64,000 nucleotides of DNA. Origin: G963691885 sp963691885 (GTDB lineage Bacteria > Pseudomonadota > Alphaproteobacteria > UBA8366 > Aestuariispiraceae). Every line of letters begins with the position of its first letter. Positions within the stretch are counted from its first letter, which is position 1. Shown piece by piece: positions 18,481 through 27,818 of this stretch. Under the pieces are notes generated by a model. That model searched no databases. It was not told the origin of the DNA and saw only the letters and a program-made list of their open reading frames with translations. The position numbers were made by a program, and so were the translations under genes. The stretch covers positions 744,001 to 808,000 of the forward strand of contig OY829843.1 in NCBI GenBank assembly GCA_963691885.1, written 5' to 3'.

Positions 18481-19173
18481 GTGGAACAAAAATACAAAGA
18501 CATAAGATCCACCCTGCTGCGCCGCATCACCGACGGTCACTGGCCACAAGGCAGCATCATTCCAAATGAAGCGGATTTGGCCGAGGAATTTGCCTGCACC
18601 CGCGCAACCATCAGCCGCGCCCTGCGTGGCTTGAGCGAACGGGGCCTGATCGAAAGAAAGAAAAAGGCTGGAACCCGTGTCGTTCAACGCGGTGGCCGCG
18701 ATGCGACGGTCACCATCGATATAACCCGCGATGCCGTTGAGCGAAGCGGTGCCCACTATTCCTATACCTTGTTAACCCGCGCGAAATTAAAGCCGCCACC
18801 GGCAATCCGGGCTGCCCTGGAACTCCTCAATCAGAAGACCTCCCTCAATCTGGTTGCCTTGCACCTTTCCGATGGCCGCCCACACCAGCTTGAGGAACGC
18901 TGGATCAATCTGGAAACGGTGCCGGAAGCAGCGAAAGTTGATTTCAACGAGGTGGGCGCGAATGAATGGCTGGTGAACAAAATCCCCTTTACCGAAGCGC
19001 GCCACGTGTTGCGCGCAGAACGGCCAGGAGAAGCCGCCTTAAACTGGCTTGACCTGAAGCCGGATGAATGGGTGTTTGTGATCGAACGCACAACCTGGTT
19101 GTCCGATGCAAGTGTAACCCATGTCCGCCTGTCCCATCCGGCCGACAGTTTTCAGCTCGCCACACGAACCTGA
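18481..19173 (+). CDS. hutC: GntR-family histidine utilization repressor
   Basis: This 230-residue regulator begins at GTG 18481, 9 nt after the hutF stop. It has an N-terminal winged HTH (EADLAEEFACTRATISRALRGLSERGLI at about 27-55) and a C-terminal UTRA ligand domain ending VTHVRLSHPADSFQL. HutC repressors sense urocanate and release hut operators when it accumulates. Co-transcription with hutF implies autoregulation through the palindrome at 17028. Confidence 0.94.
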   Translation: MEQKYKDIRSTLLRRITDGHWPQGSIIPNEADLAEEFACTRATISRALRGLSERGLIERKKKAGTRVVQRGGRDATVTIDITRDAVERSGAHYSYTLLTRAKLKPPPAIRAALELLNQKTSLNLVALHLSDGRPHQLEERWINLETVPEAAKVDFNEVGANEWLVNKIPFTEARHVLRAERPGEAALNWLDLKPDEWVFVIERTTWLSDASVTHVRLSHPADSFQLATRT

Positions 19174-19336
19174 CCAAAGTCAGGGATGACGGAGACGTCG
19201 TCTTTCTAACGGGCGGCTCCACGGAAATACCGCTGGTCCTGGACGCCATATTAGCTGTCCTACTGGACCCGGAAGCAGCGAATCTGTATCAACTTAAATG
19301 GCTTCCGGATCCAATAGCTCACAAGGCGAGACCCTT

Positions 19337-19507
19337 ATGCAGGAACGACATTATCAGATCATTGGATTGATCGGGTTTATCATCGCCGGCTTTATTTTCA
19401 TAGCTGTCGGTGTCCGGTCTGACGACATCCTGACTGTCATTGGCAGCGTTGTCTGGACACTCGCCTGCATGATCTGGATGATCCCGCTCTTCAGGTCGAA
19501 AGACTAA
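19337..19507 (+). CDS. Small two-helix membrane protein
   Basis: ATG 19337 is preferred because AAGGCGAG lies 6-7 nt upstream; the product has about 56 residues. It has two hydrophobic segments (IGLIGFIIAGFIFIAVGV and IGSVVWTLACMIWMIPLF) joined by a short RSDD loop and ends in a charged tail. No family was recognised. Its last 17 bases overlap the convergent DapA-family gene tail to tail. Confidence 0.6.
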   Translation: MQERHYQIIGLIGFIIAGFIFIAVGVRSDDILTVIGSVVWTLACMIWMIPLFRSKD

Positions 19508-20450
19508 GCGCGCGCTGATCAAGCGCCTCGATATAGGGGTCGAGACGCTCTGCAAGCCCGTCCGAAACACGCATCATGGGCAGGCGCAGTTCCGGGCTGT
19601 CGATCAATCCTTTTCGCCACAGCCAATATTTAATCGGTGCAGGGCTGGGTTCCGCGAAGAGCAGGGGTGGAATGTCAGAGATACTGGTCCACACATCCAG
19701 CGCTTCCGCCAATTCGCCCGCATGAACATGGCGAAAAATCCGGTCGTACCAGGGCGAGAGAATATGACCGGCCATCACAATACCACCCCGCCCGCCATGT
19801 ACGAGCGCGGTGTAAAACAAACCATCTTCGCCTGTCATGACATGGAACTCTTCCGGGGGGTCCCGCATCAACTCGAAGGACTGCGCGGGATTGGCACAGC
19901 AATCTTTGACCCCGACGATCCCTTTGAAGGCTGCCAGTCTGCGCATCAACCCGTTCTCTACATTCACACCAGAGCGATAGGGGATATTGTAGAGAATACA
20001 CGGGCGTTCGGTCTCGCCCAGCAAGGCCTCAAAATGCCGATAGAGGCCTTCCTGGGAGGGCCGGTTATAGGCTGGACAGTTGATCAAGTAACCGTCCAGA
20101 TCCCAATCTTCCAAACCCTGCATTTCGGCACAAAGCATTCTGGTATCACTGCCTGAAATACCCATAAAAATGGGGATCTCGGGCCGCATTTCTCGCCGCA
20201 CCTGCTGAACTATGTCCAGCATTCGGGTCTTTTCATCCGACGTCAAAGACAGGGACTCACCTGTTGTTGCACACAGGATCAATCCATTGATTGGCAAGCC
20301 AATGCAATGACGGGTCAACCGGTCAAGCGAACCGGTATCGAGCGCGCCGTCCAAAAATGGTGTGATCAAGGGCAACCATATACCAGACGGGTGCCAAGCT
20401 TGTAGAACACAGGTATTGCTTGTCAGTTGGGTTTCGGTCTCGGTTTGCAT
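19491..20450 (-). CDS. DapA-family (dihydrodipicolinate synthase / N-acetylneuraminate lyase) aldolase
   Basis: This TIM-barrel class I aldolase of about 319 residues has the CATTGES motif of the pyruvate carboxylate site, the catalytic Tyr in YNIPYRSG and the Schiff-base Lys in IVGVKDCC. ATG 20450 is preferred over 20456 because GGAG then lies 6 nt upstream. The family makes 4-hydroxy-tetrahydrodipicolinate or cleaves keto-deoxy sugars. No lysine or sugar genes are adjacent, so the reaction is open. The ribosome-binding site lies inside a hairpin that follows a terminator, suggesting control in the leader. Confidence 0.88.
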   Translation of the reverse strand: MQTETETQLTSNTCVLQAWHPSGIWLPLITPFLDGALDTGSLDRLTRHCIGLPINGLILCATTGESLSLTSDEKTRMLDIVQQVRREMRPEIPIFMGISGSDTRMLCAEMQGLEDWDLDGYLINCPAYNRPSQEGLYRHFEALLGETERPCILYNIPYRSGVNVENGLMRRLAAFKGIVGVKDCCANPAQSFELMRDPPEEFHVMTGEDGLFYTALVHGGRGGIVMAGHILSPWYDRIFRHVHAGELAEALDVWTSISDIPPLLFAEPSPAPIKYWLWRKGLIDSPELRLPMMRVSDGLAERLDPYIEALDQRALSLST

Positions 20451-20453
20451 TTT

Positions 20454-20476
20454 CATCTCCGTAGAAGCCGGAGATG
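20454..20476 (-). promoter_or_regulatory. Hairpin enclosing the ribosome-binding site of the DapA-family gene
   Basis: CATCTCCG and CGGAGATG form a perfect 8-bp stem around a 7-nt loop. Read leftward, the 3' arm contains the GGAG Shine-Dalgarno sequence and the first ATG. Folding would hide the translation start. The hairpin follows a T6 terminator by 8 nt. Confidence 0.5.
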
Positions 20477-20484
20477 CCGGACAT

Positions 20485-20512
20485 AAAAAACCCCGTCACC
20501 ACCGGCGGGGTT
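20485..20512 (-). terminator. Rho-independent terminator upstream of the DapA-family gene
   Basis: Read leftward, AACCCCG and CGGGGTT form a 7-bp stem followed directly by a T6 tract (complement of 20485-20490). It may simply end the O-acetylation operon at 20684. It lies only about 35 nt before the next start, so it could also act as a leader attenuator. Confidence 0.75.
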
Positions 20513-20683
20513 AATTCGAATAGTTTGTAATGCTTTTACAACATGCCAAAAGATCGACGCCCCGATATGGAGTCCGGTTTCAAATCCTTGATTTTGATCA
20601 TGCTGTTCATGCAAGCGTTATGTCATTGCAGGGACGTATCCGTCAATTCAAATTCGCAAATTCGCCCGGAGGTTCCGTCAGGC

Positions 20684-21739
20684 TCACTCGCCATCCCGCG
20701 TTCCGGCAAAATTATAGAGATCCGGGTTCCCGCGACGCTGCTTGACCGCCTGACCGACAAAACGAACGAGATCTTCAGCCGTTTCCGTGGAATAGTGAAC
20801 ACCATCCCAGTATCGATGGTCGTCCCGTGTGATGGCAGACGGAATCATAAAATCAATAAAATGAATATCATCGGATTCCGCTGCAAACTGGATCAAACGG
20901 CTTTTACATTCCGCCCACTTGGCCTGTTTCAGGCTGCCTGCCCTGGGCTGCCGAAACACGTGATAGGGGACGATCATCAGGATGTGACGCTCTGCAGACG
21001 CTGATCCAGTCAGCATGCGCTGCAGGATATCAAGCTGCGGGAAAGGCGTATCCGGCCCGATAAGATCGACCCCGTCCTCCGGCGGGTCCACGGTGAGCAC
21101 CGGTATGGGTTTCGCTGTGCCATAGATATTTTCCCGCGCCCGGGCCAGCGACCACTGCCCCCGATCCCCCAGAAAATCCCGGTACCCGTCCCGGCCATAT
21201 TTTGGTTCCCGAAGCCCCAACATTTGCAGCAATTGACGCCCGGCCTCCTCCGCCGCAGACGGGTTAAAAAGGTACAGATAGTCGTTCAGCACGTTGTTAT
21301 CATAGAGCCAGGGTGGAAATGGCCGATTGGTCAGTTCCGGAACAGTACGGGTCTCACACCAGGCATCATCGATGGTGAAAATGACCGTAGAAGGCGCTGG
21401 ATGATGCCGCATGAAAAGGTCCAGCAGCTGCGCCTGTTCCCATGGGGTCCCGCTGTTCATCGACAGATTGGCAAAGCGCCCCCCAAGCGTGTCATCCAGT
21501 TGACTCGGCTGTAACAATCGACCCGTCGACGTTCCCAAAACCAGCGAGTCAAACTCAGGATCAGCCGCAATCGCCGGATAGGAGTAACGCTGATTTGTGG
21601 TGACCGGCATCCGTTCCATCGGCGGCGAGAAAGCAAGCGTGTTGTAGGGATCAATCACAGCGACAAATGTGAAAACAAATCCTGCCAGCCCAAAAGCTGT
21701 CACCAGAAACAACCTCGTAAATTTTCGCCACTCTTTCAT
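20684..21739 (-). CDS. SGNH-like / AlgJ-type O-acetylation partner protein
   Basis: This 351-residue protein has an N-terminal membrane anchor (FLVTAFGLAGFVFTFVAVI at about 11-30) and is therefore predicted periplasmic. It has a block-I-like LVLGTSTGR serine motif and a late DGVHYS motif, fitting the Ser and Asp-His residues of SGNH acyl-esterases. It lies directly downstream of an MBOAT O-acyltransferase gene on the same strand. In such pairs the MBOAT protein moves the acetyl group across the membrane and the SGNH-type partner transfers it to a polysaccharide. The polymer is unknown. Confidence 0.75.
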   Translation of the reverse strand: MKEWRKFTRLFLVTAFGLAGFVFTFVAVIDPYNTLAFSPPMERMPVTTNQRYSYPAIAADPEFDSLVLGTSTGRLLQPSQLDDTLGGRFANLSMNSGTPWEQAQLLDLFMRHHPAPSTVIFTIDDAWCETRTVPELTNRPFPPWLYDNNVLNDYLYLFNPSAAEEAGRQLLQMLGLREPKYGRDGYRDFLGDRGQWSLARARENIYGTAKPIPVLTVDPPEDGVDLIGPDTPFPQLDILQRMLTGSASAERHILMIVPYHVFRQPRAGSLKQAKWAECKSRLIQFAAESDDIHFIDFMIPSAITRDDHRYWDGVHYSTETAEDLVRFVGQAVKQRRGNPDLYNFAGTRDGE

Positions 21740-21764
21740 CGCGGTTTCAACGCAACCTTCTGAC

Positions 21765-21816
21765 TAGAGCAACCTTCACTTAGTCGGAATCGCCTGAGTG
21801 AAGATAAGTTGCTCTA
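21765..21816. repeat. IS630-derived MITE-like palindrome A
   Basis: This 52-bp element is bounded by TA, with inverted ends TAGAGCAAC and GTTGCTCTA. It shares the 13-mer TTAGTCGGAATCG and the TAGAGC tip with the left end of the IS630 element at 3348. It contains no coding capacity. Confidence 0.75.
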
Positions 21817-21827
21817 ATCATTCAATT

Positions 21828-21869
21828 TAGATCATCTCATTTGCGTATGACTATACGCAAGATGATCTA
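21828..21869. repeat. Palindrome B, TA-bounded, overlapping the MBOAT stop codon
   Basis: This 42-bp near-perfect palindrome runs from TAGATCATCT to AGATGATCTA with an inner TTGCGTA/TACGCAA stem. The TAG at its right edge is the stop codon of the leftward MBOAT gene. It may be a second miniature element or a transcription terminator. Its ends differ from those of palindrome A. Confidence 0.7.
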
Positions 21870-23246
21870 GAACTGAAAATAGATGAATTCCTGATTGGCA
21901 CCGCCACCAAGCACCAATGCCAAGCCAAACAACGCACAACCACCGGCAATAGCAATCGATCTGCGGGGCAGAAAAGCCATTGATGATACCGCCCTTGCGG
22001 TTGGTCCAATCGCGGCAATCACAAACCCGCCCAGAATCCAGACCCAGGATTGCAATGCCACCTCGCCTGAAATCCAGTTCAGACCGAACAACCCACCCCA
22101 GACGACGAGGCTCGCTTCGAAACTCTCGGCCCGGAACGGCACCCAACAGAGAAAGACAAAAACCATCGTCACGACCCAGCCCAGCGCCGTCGGCAGCTTT
22201 CCACCCATTCGGCGCCATGCCATGCCAAGCGCCAGGCCAATCCCGTGCAGCGCACCCCAGGCAACAAAGGTCCAAGCCGCACCATGCCACAACCCGCCAA
22301 GCAGCATTGTCGCACCGAGCGCGAGCGCCTGACGGGACGGGCCGCGACGGCTGCCCCCCAGCGGGATATAGAGGTAGTCCCTCAAGAACCGCGACAAGGT
22401 CATATGCCAGCGTCGCCAAAAGTCCTGCAGGCTTGTCGCCGCATAGGGCGTGTTGAAATTGTCCGGCAGGGTCAGGCCGAACATCAGGGCCAACCCGATG
22501 GCCATATCTGAATATGCGGAGAAATCGAAATAGATCTGGAGCCCAAACGCGAGTGCCCCCGCACCGGCCTCTACCAAGGACAGCGCCGCATCCGCATTTG
22601 CCGCAGCGAAAACAGGATTGGCGATCCCCGCCATCGCATCGGCCAGAATCACCTTCTTTCCCAGGCCAATCAGAAACAGAACCAAGCCACGACCAAGCCG
22701 CTCAGAGACGCCAGGGCGATGCGGATCTTTTTGTAGCTCCGGGATAAGTTCGTCATGCCGGACAATTGGTCCCGCAATCAATTGCGGAAAGAAGGAAACA
22801 TAGAGCGCGTAATCCAGATAGTTATAGGCTGGCGCGTCAATACGTCGACGATCCACCAGATAGGATATCTGCTGGAAGGTGAAGAAACTGATCCCCAAAG
22901 GAAGAATGATCGACCAGGACGTGTGAGTTGTATTCAGGATCGCGGCAAGACTGTCTGCCAGGAAATCCGCATATTTAAAAATCGCGAGCAGGCCAAGATT
23001 GACCACAACCGCCAAAACAATCGGTATTCCCGATCGATCCGGCCTGAACAGGCCTGACAGGAAACGGTTGATCAGGATCGACCCGACCAGCAACGGCAAC
23101 AACCGCCAGTCCCACCAGGCATAGAAAAACAGGCTGGCAAGCAACAGCCACGCTTTTCGAACCGCCGCTGTCGATCCAAGCGCATACCATCCGACCAGGG
23201 TGATCGGCAGGAAGAGCAGCAGGAATATCTGACTGTTAAACAACAT
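21867..23246 (-). CDS. MBOAT-family membrane O-acyltransferase (AlgI-like)
   Basis: The start ATG 23246 (MLFNSQIFLLLFLPITLVGWYALG) fits the family; an upstream in-frame start would add 45 unrelated residues. The product has about 459 residues and many membrane helices. It carries the PQLIAGPIVRHDELIPEL, GLGKKVILAD and FWRRWHMTLSRFLRDYLYIPLGGSR motifs, with the catalytic His in GGLWHGAAWTFVAWGALHG. It imports acetyl groups for exopolysaccharide O-acetylation together with the downstream SGNH-like protein. Its stop lies within a TA-bounded palindrome. Confidence 0.92.
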   Translation of the reverse strand: MLFNSQIFLLLFLPITLVGWYALGSTAAVRKAWLLLASLFFYAWWDWRLLPLLVGSILINRFLSGLFRPDRSGIPIVLAVVVNLGLLAIFKYADFLADSLAAILNTTHTSWSIILPLGISFFTFQQISYLVDRRRIDAPAYNYLDYALYVSFFPQLIAGPIVRHDELIPELQKDPHRPGVSERLGRGLVLFLIGLGKKVILADAMAGIANPVFAAANADAALSLVEAGAGALAFGLQIYFDFSAYSDMAIGLALMFGLTLPDNFNTPYAATSLQDFWRRWHMTLSRFLRDYLYIPLGGSRRGPSRQALALGATMLLGGLWHGAAWTFVAWGALHGIGLALGMAWRRMGGKLPTALGWVVTMVFVFLCWVPFRAESFEASLVVWGGLFGLNWISGEVALQSWVWILGGFVIAAIGPTARAVSSMAFLPRRSIAIAGGCALFGLALVLGGGANQEFIYFQF

Positions 23247-23520
23247 GATGACCTGTCTTAACAGCCGTCGGACCGTTTTGAAATTGAGTTTTTTGGATGT
23301 GTCAGGAGCACAGAGGTTTACGGAAGCCGTCCGCCTCAATCGAGCTGTTGAATGCTGGACTATTCGCCGCACTGATACCAAAACACCGCAGATCAGACAG
23401 GCATACCGCGCAAATTTCGAGAACAGGCAATTTGGGACTATCGCGAAAAAAGTAAAGCCTGTTATCTTTCGACATGCATTTTACTTTATTGATACTAAAC
23501 GCATTTTGGGAACTTCGTCA

Positions 23521-25248
23521 GTGACAATCAGCGAGTTTAAGTTAAAGACCGCATTGATTTCGAGCAGGGCCTTTCTCGATAACTCTCATGACGGCATTGT
23601 CTGCATTAATGCCAACTCAAGTATCGTTTATGTGAATTCGACCTTGCTTCGAATATTTGGGTATGACGACGCGGAGGAAGTCCTTCTTCACCCCCTTGAA
23701 GTCCTGATGAACGACGCTGACCGCTCAACACACCGTGCCTATATCGATCGTCATTTGGAGAGGGAAACGATACCATCCATGAACCGGCTGCGTCGTCTGC
23801 GTGCAAAACGAAAAGATGGCAGCGAATTTCCAGCCGATATTCAGATATTCTCTTATGAAGAGTCCGGTGAGAGATACTATGCCGGCTTCATCCGGGACCA
23901 GAGCGAGGTAGAGAAAAAAGAACAAATGCTCAAAAGCCTGGTCTTCATTGATCAGCTAACCGGCTTAGGCAATGTCCGTAGCCTGGAAAAAGCGCTCGAC
24001 ACCTATTTCAGCCAAAAGATCATTGATCGACTAATGATTGTGGCGCTTGGCATAGATCACATGCGATCAATAAACACGTCATACGGGTTTGAGGTCGGCG
24101 ACAAAGTTATCGAAGATATTGGATCTCGCCTCACCACGGGGTTCCCCTTGGCAAGGTTCATTGGTCGGCTTCATGGCGACCAATTTGTGATATTGTTAGA
24201 CGCGCCGCAAGATGAACCCTCGCTCGCTACTGTAACAGAACAGATTCATCAAACATTCGACGCACCGATAGAGCTTGAAACAGTCAAAATTTCTGTGTCG
24301 GCTACCATTGGGACCCTAAGGCTTCCTGAACTGGCATCCACAAGCGATATGGCAATCAAACTTGCAGACCTCGCGTTAATGGATGCAAAAACAGCTGGAA
24401 AAGGCCGGGTCATCGAGCTGACAAGAGACCGTATCGCAGATCTGGAACTACGGGCCTCCTTAACGGAAAAAATGCGCAAGGCGCTGGACGACCAAGAGTT
24501 CTCAATCGTGGTTCAGCCAAAACTGAATGTAGCATCTGGGAAGTGTACAGGCGGAGAGGTCCTCGTTCGCTGGAAGCAACCTGATGGTACAATGATCCCG
24601 CCCGACTATTTTATTCCCGCAGCCGAGGATTCCGGGCTGATCGAAGGAATTGGTCAGTTTGTTCTGGAGAAGGCCTGTCAGCTCATTGCAGACCTTGGAA
24701 ATACCGGTGCAGCAACAGACCTGAAACTGGCGGTGAATGTGTCGCCCAAACAACTGGAGCAAGATGGATTCTTGCAGTCGGTAGAGACCACAACCTCGAA
24801 ACATGGTATCTTGCCGTCAAACATAGAGCTTGAGGTGACAGAAACAGCTGTGGCCGGATCATCCGGTAAAGTACGCAATACCTTATTGGCTTTATGGAAA
24901 CAGGGGATAAAAATCGCGCTGGATGACTTTGGGAAGGGTCAATCTTCGCTCACAATGCTGCGCCATATCGAGCTTGATCGGGTAAAGCTGGATCGCGGTT
25001 TTGTTCTGGAACTCAGCAACAGCGAGCACAACTTCACCTTACTCCAGAGCACAATTGCAATGTTGCGGGCCATGAGTTATCAGGTTTCCGTTGAAGGCGT
25101 GGAAGAACGAGAGATTCACGATCTGCTTTTTGCGCTCCATGTAGACGAGGTTCAAGGCTACTACTACGCCAAGCCCTTGGTTGTTGAAGAGTTCAGGGCG
25201 TTCTTGTCACAAAATCTCCACCCCCAACCTAAAAGCGCCACCGGCTAG
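23521..25248 (+). CDS. PAS-GGDEF-EAL cyclic-di-GMP signalling protein
   Basis: I chose GTG 23521, since upstream codons overlap the divergent MBOAT promoter region and look non-coding; an open frame extends to 23245. The product has about 575 residues. A PAS sensor is at about 18-130 (DGIVCINANSSIVYVN). The GGDEF domain has a degenerate site, HGDQF at about 218-222, so diguanylate cyclase activity is doubtful. The EAL domain reads EVLVRW at the EAL position and keeps NVSPKQL, ELEVTET, ALDDFGKG, VKLDRGF and EGVEE residues. It is probably a c-di-GMP phosphodiesterase. No transmembrane segments are seen, so it is cytosolic. Confidence 0.87.
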   Translation: MTISEFKLKTALISSRAFLDNSHDGIVCINANSSIVYVNSTLLRIFGYDDAEEVLLHPLEVLMNDADRSTHRAYIDRHLERETIPSMNRLRRLRAKRKDGSEFPADIQIFSYEESGERYYAGFIRDQSEVEKKEQMLKSLVFIDQLTGLGNVRSLEKALDTYFSQKIIDRLMIVALGIDHMRSINTSYGFEVGDKVIEDIGSRLTTGFPLARFIGRLHGDQFVILLDAPQDEPSLATVTEQIHQTFDAPIELETVKISVSATIGTLRLPELASTSDMAIKLADLALMDAKTAGKGRVIELTRDRIADLELRASLTEKMRKALDDQEFSIVVQPKLNVASGKCTGGEVLVRWKQPDGTMIPPDYFIPAAEDSGLIEGIGQFVLEKACQLIADLGNTGAATDLKLAVNVSPKQLEQDGFLQSVETTTSKHGILPSNIELEVTETAVAGSSGKVRNTLLALWKQGIKIALDDFGKGQSSLTMLRHIELDRVKLDRGFVLELSNSEHNFTLLQSTIAMLRAMSYQVSVEGVEEREIHDLLFALHVDEVQGYYYAKPLVVEEFRAFLSQNLHPQPKSATG

Positions 25249-25378
25249 TCCACGGTCGCCCCACTACGATCCAGCTGCGACCAGCTCTGTTGCGGGCCAT
25301 GACTACTCTATTGCGGCTCAAATACTGTGCTCCTACTATCCATATGATTTTTTAATTTGATTTCTTTGGAGCCGGTTC

Positions 25379-27691
25379 ATGTCATCGCGATTCAAAGCCG
25401 TACCAGAGCCGACGCTTATGGGCGAGGTGTTCACCGACGCGTTGCCGACTGAGGATCCTGTCCTGTTTGGGCATGCGGATATCTCACCCAAAGGGGCATT
25501 TGAAGCCCGGAGCATACAAACCTTCAACCTTACCTATACAGCCGGTCGCTACGGCCTGGATGACACAGGGTCCATCCGGATTGTTTTCCGCTTCACAGCC
25601 GATGGCGGTGATCTGCAAATGGATGATCCGACCGCATTGAACTATGTCAGTGCGACAACATCAGCCTCCTGCGCCTTGAGGCTTGGTTTCAGCGCAGATG
25701 GACATGTCCGCCCGTGGTATCAGGCCCTGACCGTGCGGGTATCAAAAGGCTATTTACGAGAAGGGGACTGGATCAAGATCACGCTCGGCGACACGTCCGG
25801 CGGGTCGCCCGGCATGCGCCTGCAATCCATGTGCGAGACAGCCTTCACCTATCGGGTATTGGCCGATTGCTGTGCGACCGGTCACTATCACCCGATAGCG
25901 GAGAGCCCGACAGTCCAGATTGCGCCAGGACAGCCGGCTGTGTGGAAGGCCGTTATCCCGACCCTTCGACGCCCTGGCGAGTGGTTTCGACTGGGGGTCA
26001 AGGCAGAAGATCTCTATGGAAATCCATCCGACAAGGTTGACGCAACCCTGACGCCAGAACCGTCCCTGCCCGTCGCCGGCTTACCAGACAGGATTTCATT
26101 CAAACGCGGTCAAAGGGCTGTGACGATCGATAATCTCGCAATCCCCGAACCCGGTATTTTGACGATCGCCCTGAGAGATAGCGAGACCGGGGAGGTCAGA
26201 TGCCGCACAAACCCCATGACCGTCCAAGAGGGTAAGCTTGCGGGCTATTGGGGGGATATGCATGGTCAGAGTGGGGAGTCGGTTGGCCTGAACACCGCGC
26301 GGGAATATTTTGACTTCGCCAGAAACCTTGCCTTTCTTGACGCAACCAGCCACCAGGCCAATGACTTTCAGATCAATCACGCGTTCTGGGCGCATATCAA
26401 TGAGCTGACCGCCGAATATCATGAGGATGGCCGCTTTCTGACTTTGCCGGGATATGAATGGTCGGGCAATACCGGCGTCGGCGGGGACAGAAATGTCTAT
26501 TTCCAGGAGGAAGGCCGCGTCATACATCGGTCCTCTCATGCCTTGATCAAGGACCGCGCCGAGATACTGACCGACTCGCCAACAGCGCAAATCCTGTTTC
26601 AAGACCTCGCGGATGAGGACTGCGTTGTCTACGCCCATATCGGTGGCAGGCCGGCCGATGTCGCTTATGCCCATGACGCCAGGCTGGAAACCGCAATGGA
26701 AATCCATTCTGCCTGGGGCACATTTGAATGGTTGACGGCCGACTGCTTTGCCCTTGGATACCGCGTCGGCGTCGTCGCCAACAGCGACGGACATAAAGGC
26801 AGGCCAGGTGCGAGTTATCCGGGCGCATAACAATTTGGCGCGTATGGGGGACTGACCTGTTTTCTGATGGAAAACCTGACCCGCGACGACTGGTTCACCT
26901 GCCTCCGCAATCGACACCATTATGCAACCACCGGCAATCGCATGAGCATTGACCTGTATCTTTCCTCGGATCATGGATTTGATAGATACCCGGTGGATCC
27001 AATGGTTGCAGAGAGCACGCCCGAAAACTGTGAGACGCTTGTCATGGGGAACATCGCCACGTGCCCCGACAAGACAGCAGCGCTGTCCTTCTCCGTCCTC
27101 GCAGGAACGCCGATTGAACGCGTTGAGGTTCTGAATGGCATGGAAACACTCAGAACCATCCGGAACAAAGCTCCGTCCGGCTCGACCACAAGCGGCGGGA
27201 CCAGCCGATATCGTATACTCTGGCGGGGCGCGATGGTGAAAGGACGGGGCGCGCGGGCAAACTGGAACGGTCGCGCCGTGTTCGAGGATTGCGAGGTCCT
27301 GAAAACACGTGAAATCAATGCCTGGAACCCCGATCGCGTGCTTGCCTTCGAAGGTCAAAACACCCTGACCTGGAGCTCCGTGACAGCGGGGAATTTCGGC
27401 GCGTTTGATGTCTGGCTCAAAGAAGGTGTGAACCCGCGCGTGTCGCTGGAAACGGAACATCTGAACGCGACTGTCAGGTTCTCTGACATCCAGGCGGAAG
27501 ATTATGTGTTACCGGCCGGTGGACTGGACCTGGAACTGCGCCTGTTCCGGCTGCCCGACGCAGTGGAACCCGGCGCCTTGTCAGCGATCGTCGATATCCA
27601 CCTGCACGAAGGGCGCGATGACCCGATCTGGATTCGCGTCACAACCGAAGACGGCTTTCAAGCCTGGACCAGTCCAATCTATCTGATCTAG
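25379..27691 (+). pseudogene. DUF3604 protein gene interrupted by one in-frame stop
   Basis: Two open segments, 25379-26830 and 26867-27691, lie in the same frame and are continuous in homology across a single TAA at 26828-26830. The protein runs …NSDGHKGRPGASYPGA-stop-QFGAYGGLTCFLMENLTRDDWF. DUF3604 proteins of about 770 residues are PHP-like putative metalloenzymes, seen here in YWGDMHGQSGES and in HIGGRPADVAYAHD. A serine codon TCA changed to TAA would explain the stop. It may be a recent inactivation, a sequencing error or two separate polypeptides. The start has TGGAGCC upstream. Confidence 0.8.
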
Positions 27692-27704
27692 GGACGTGCC
27701 CTGT

Positions 27705-27769
27705 ATCCTGATCGGGACCACGTTCAACATCCGCTTGGCAAATGGGTTAATGTTGTAAACTTGCGTCAC
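27705..27769 (-). pseudogene. Truncated third copy of the tandem membrane (immunity-like) gene
   Basis: From the GTG at 27769 the frame reads VTQVYNINPFAKRMLNVVPI, nearly identical to the starts of the two intact copies to the right. After about 20-22 codons the similarity stops abruptly near 27705, next to the DUF3604 stop. It looks like the 5' remnant of a third copy. Confidence 0.75.
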
Positions 27770-27818
27770 TTCGGACCCTCCTCATTTCTCTCCAAAGCAA
27801 CACGTACCGCAAAAATCT

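Noticed and set aside
20543..21004. 153-codon rightward frame opposite the SGNH-like gene
   Set aside because: Mostly a shadow of the leftward gene; no homology or start signal supports it.
26096..27460. 454-codon leftward open frame opposite the DUF3604 gene
   Set aside because: It mirrors the DUF3604 coding region, which has clear homology in the other strand across its whole length.
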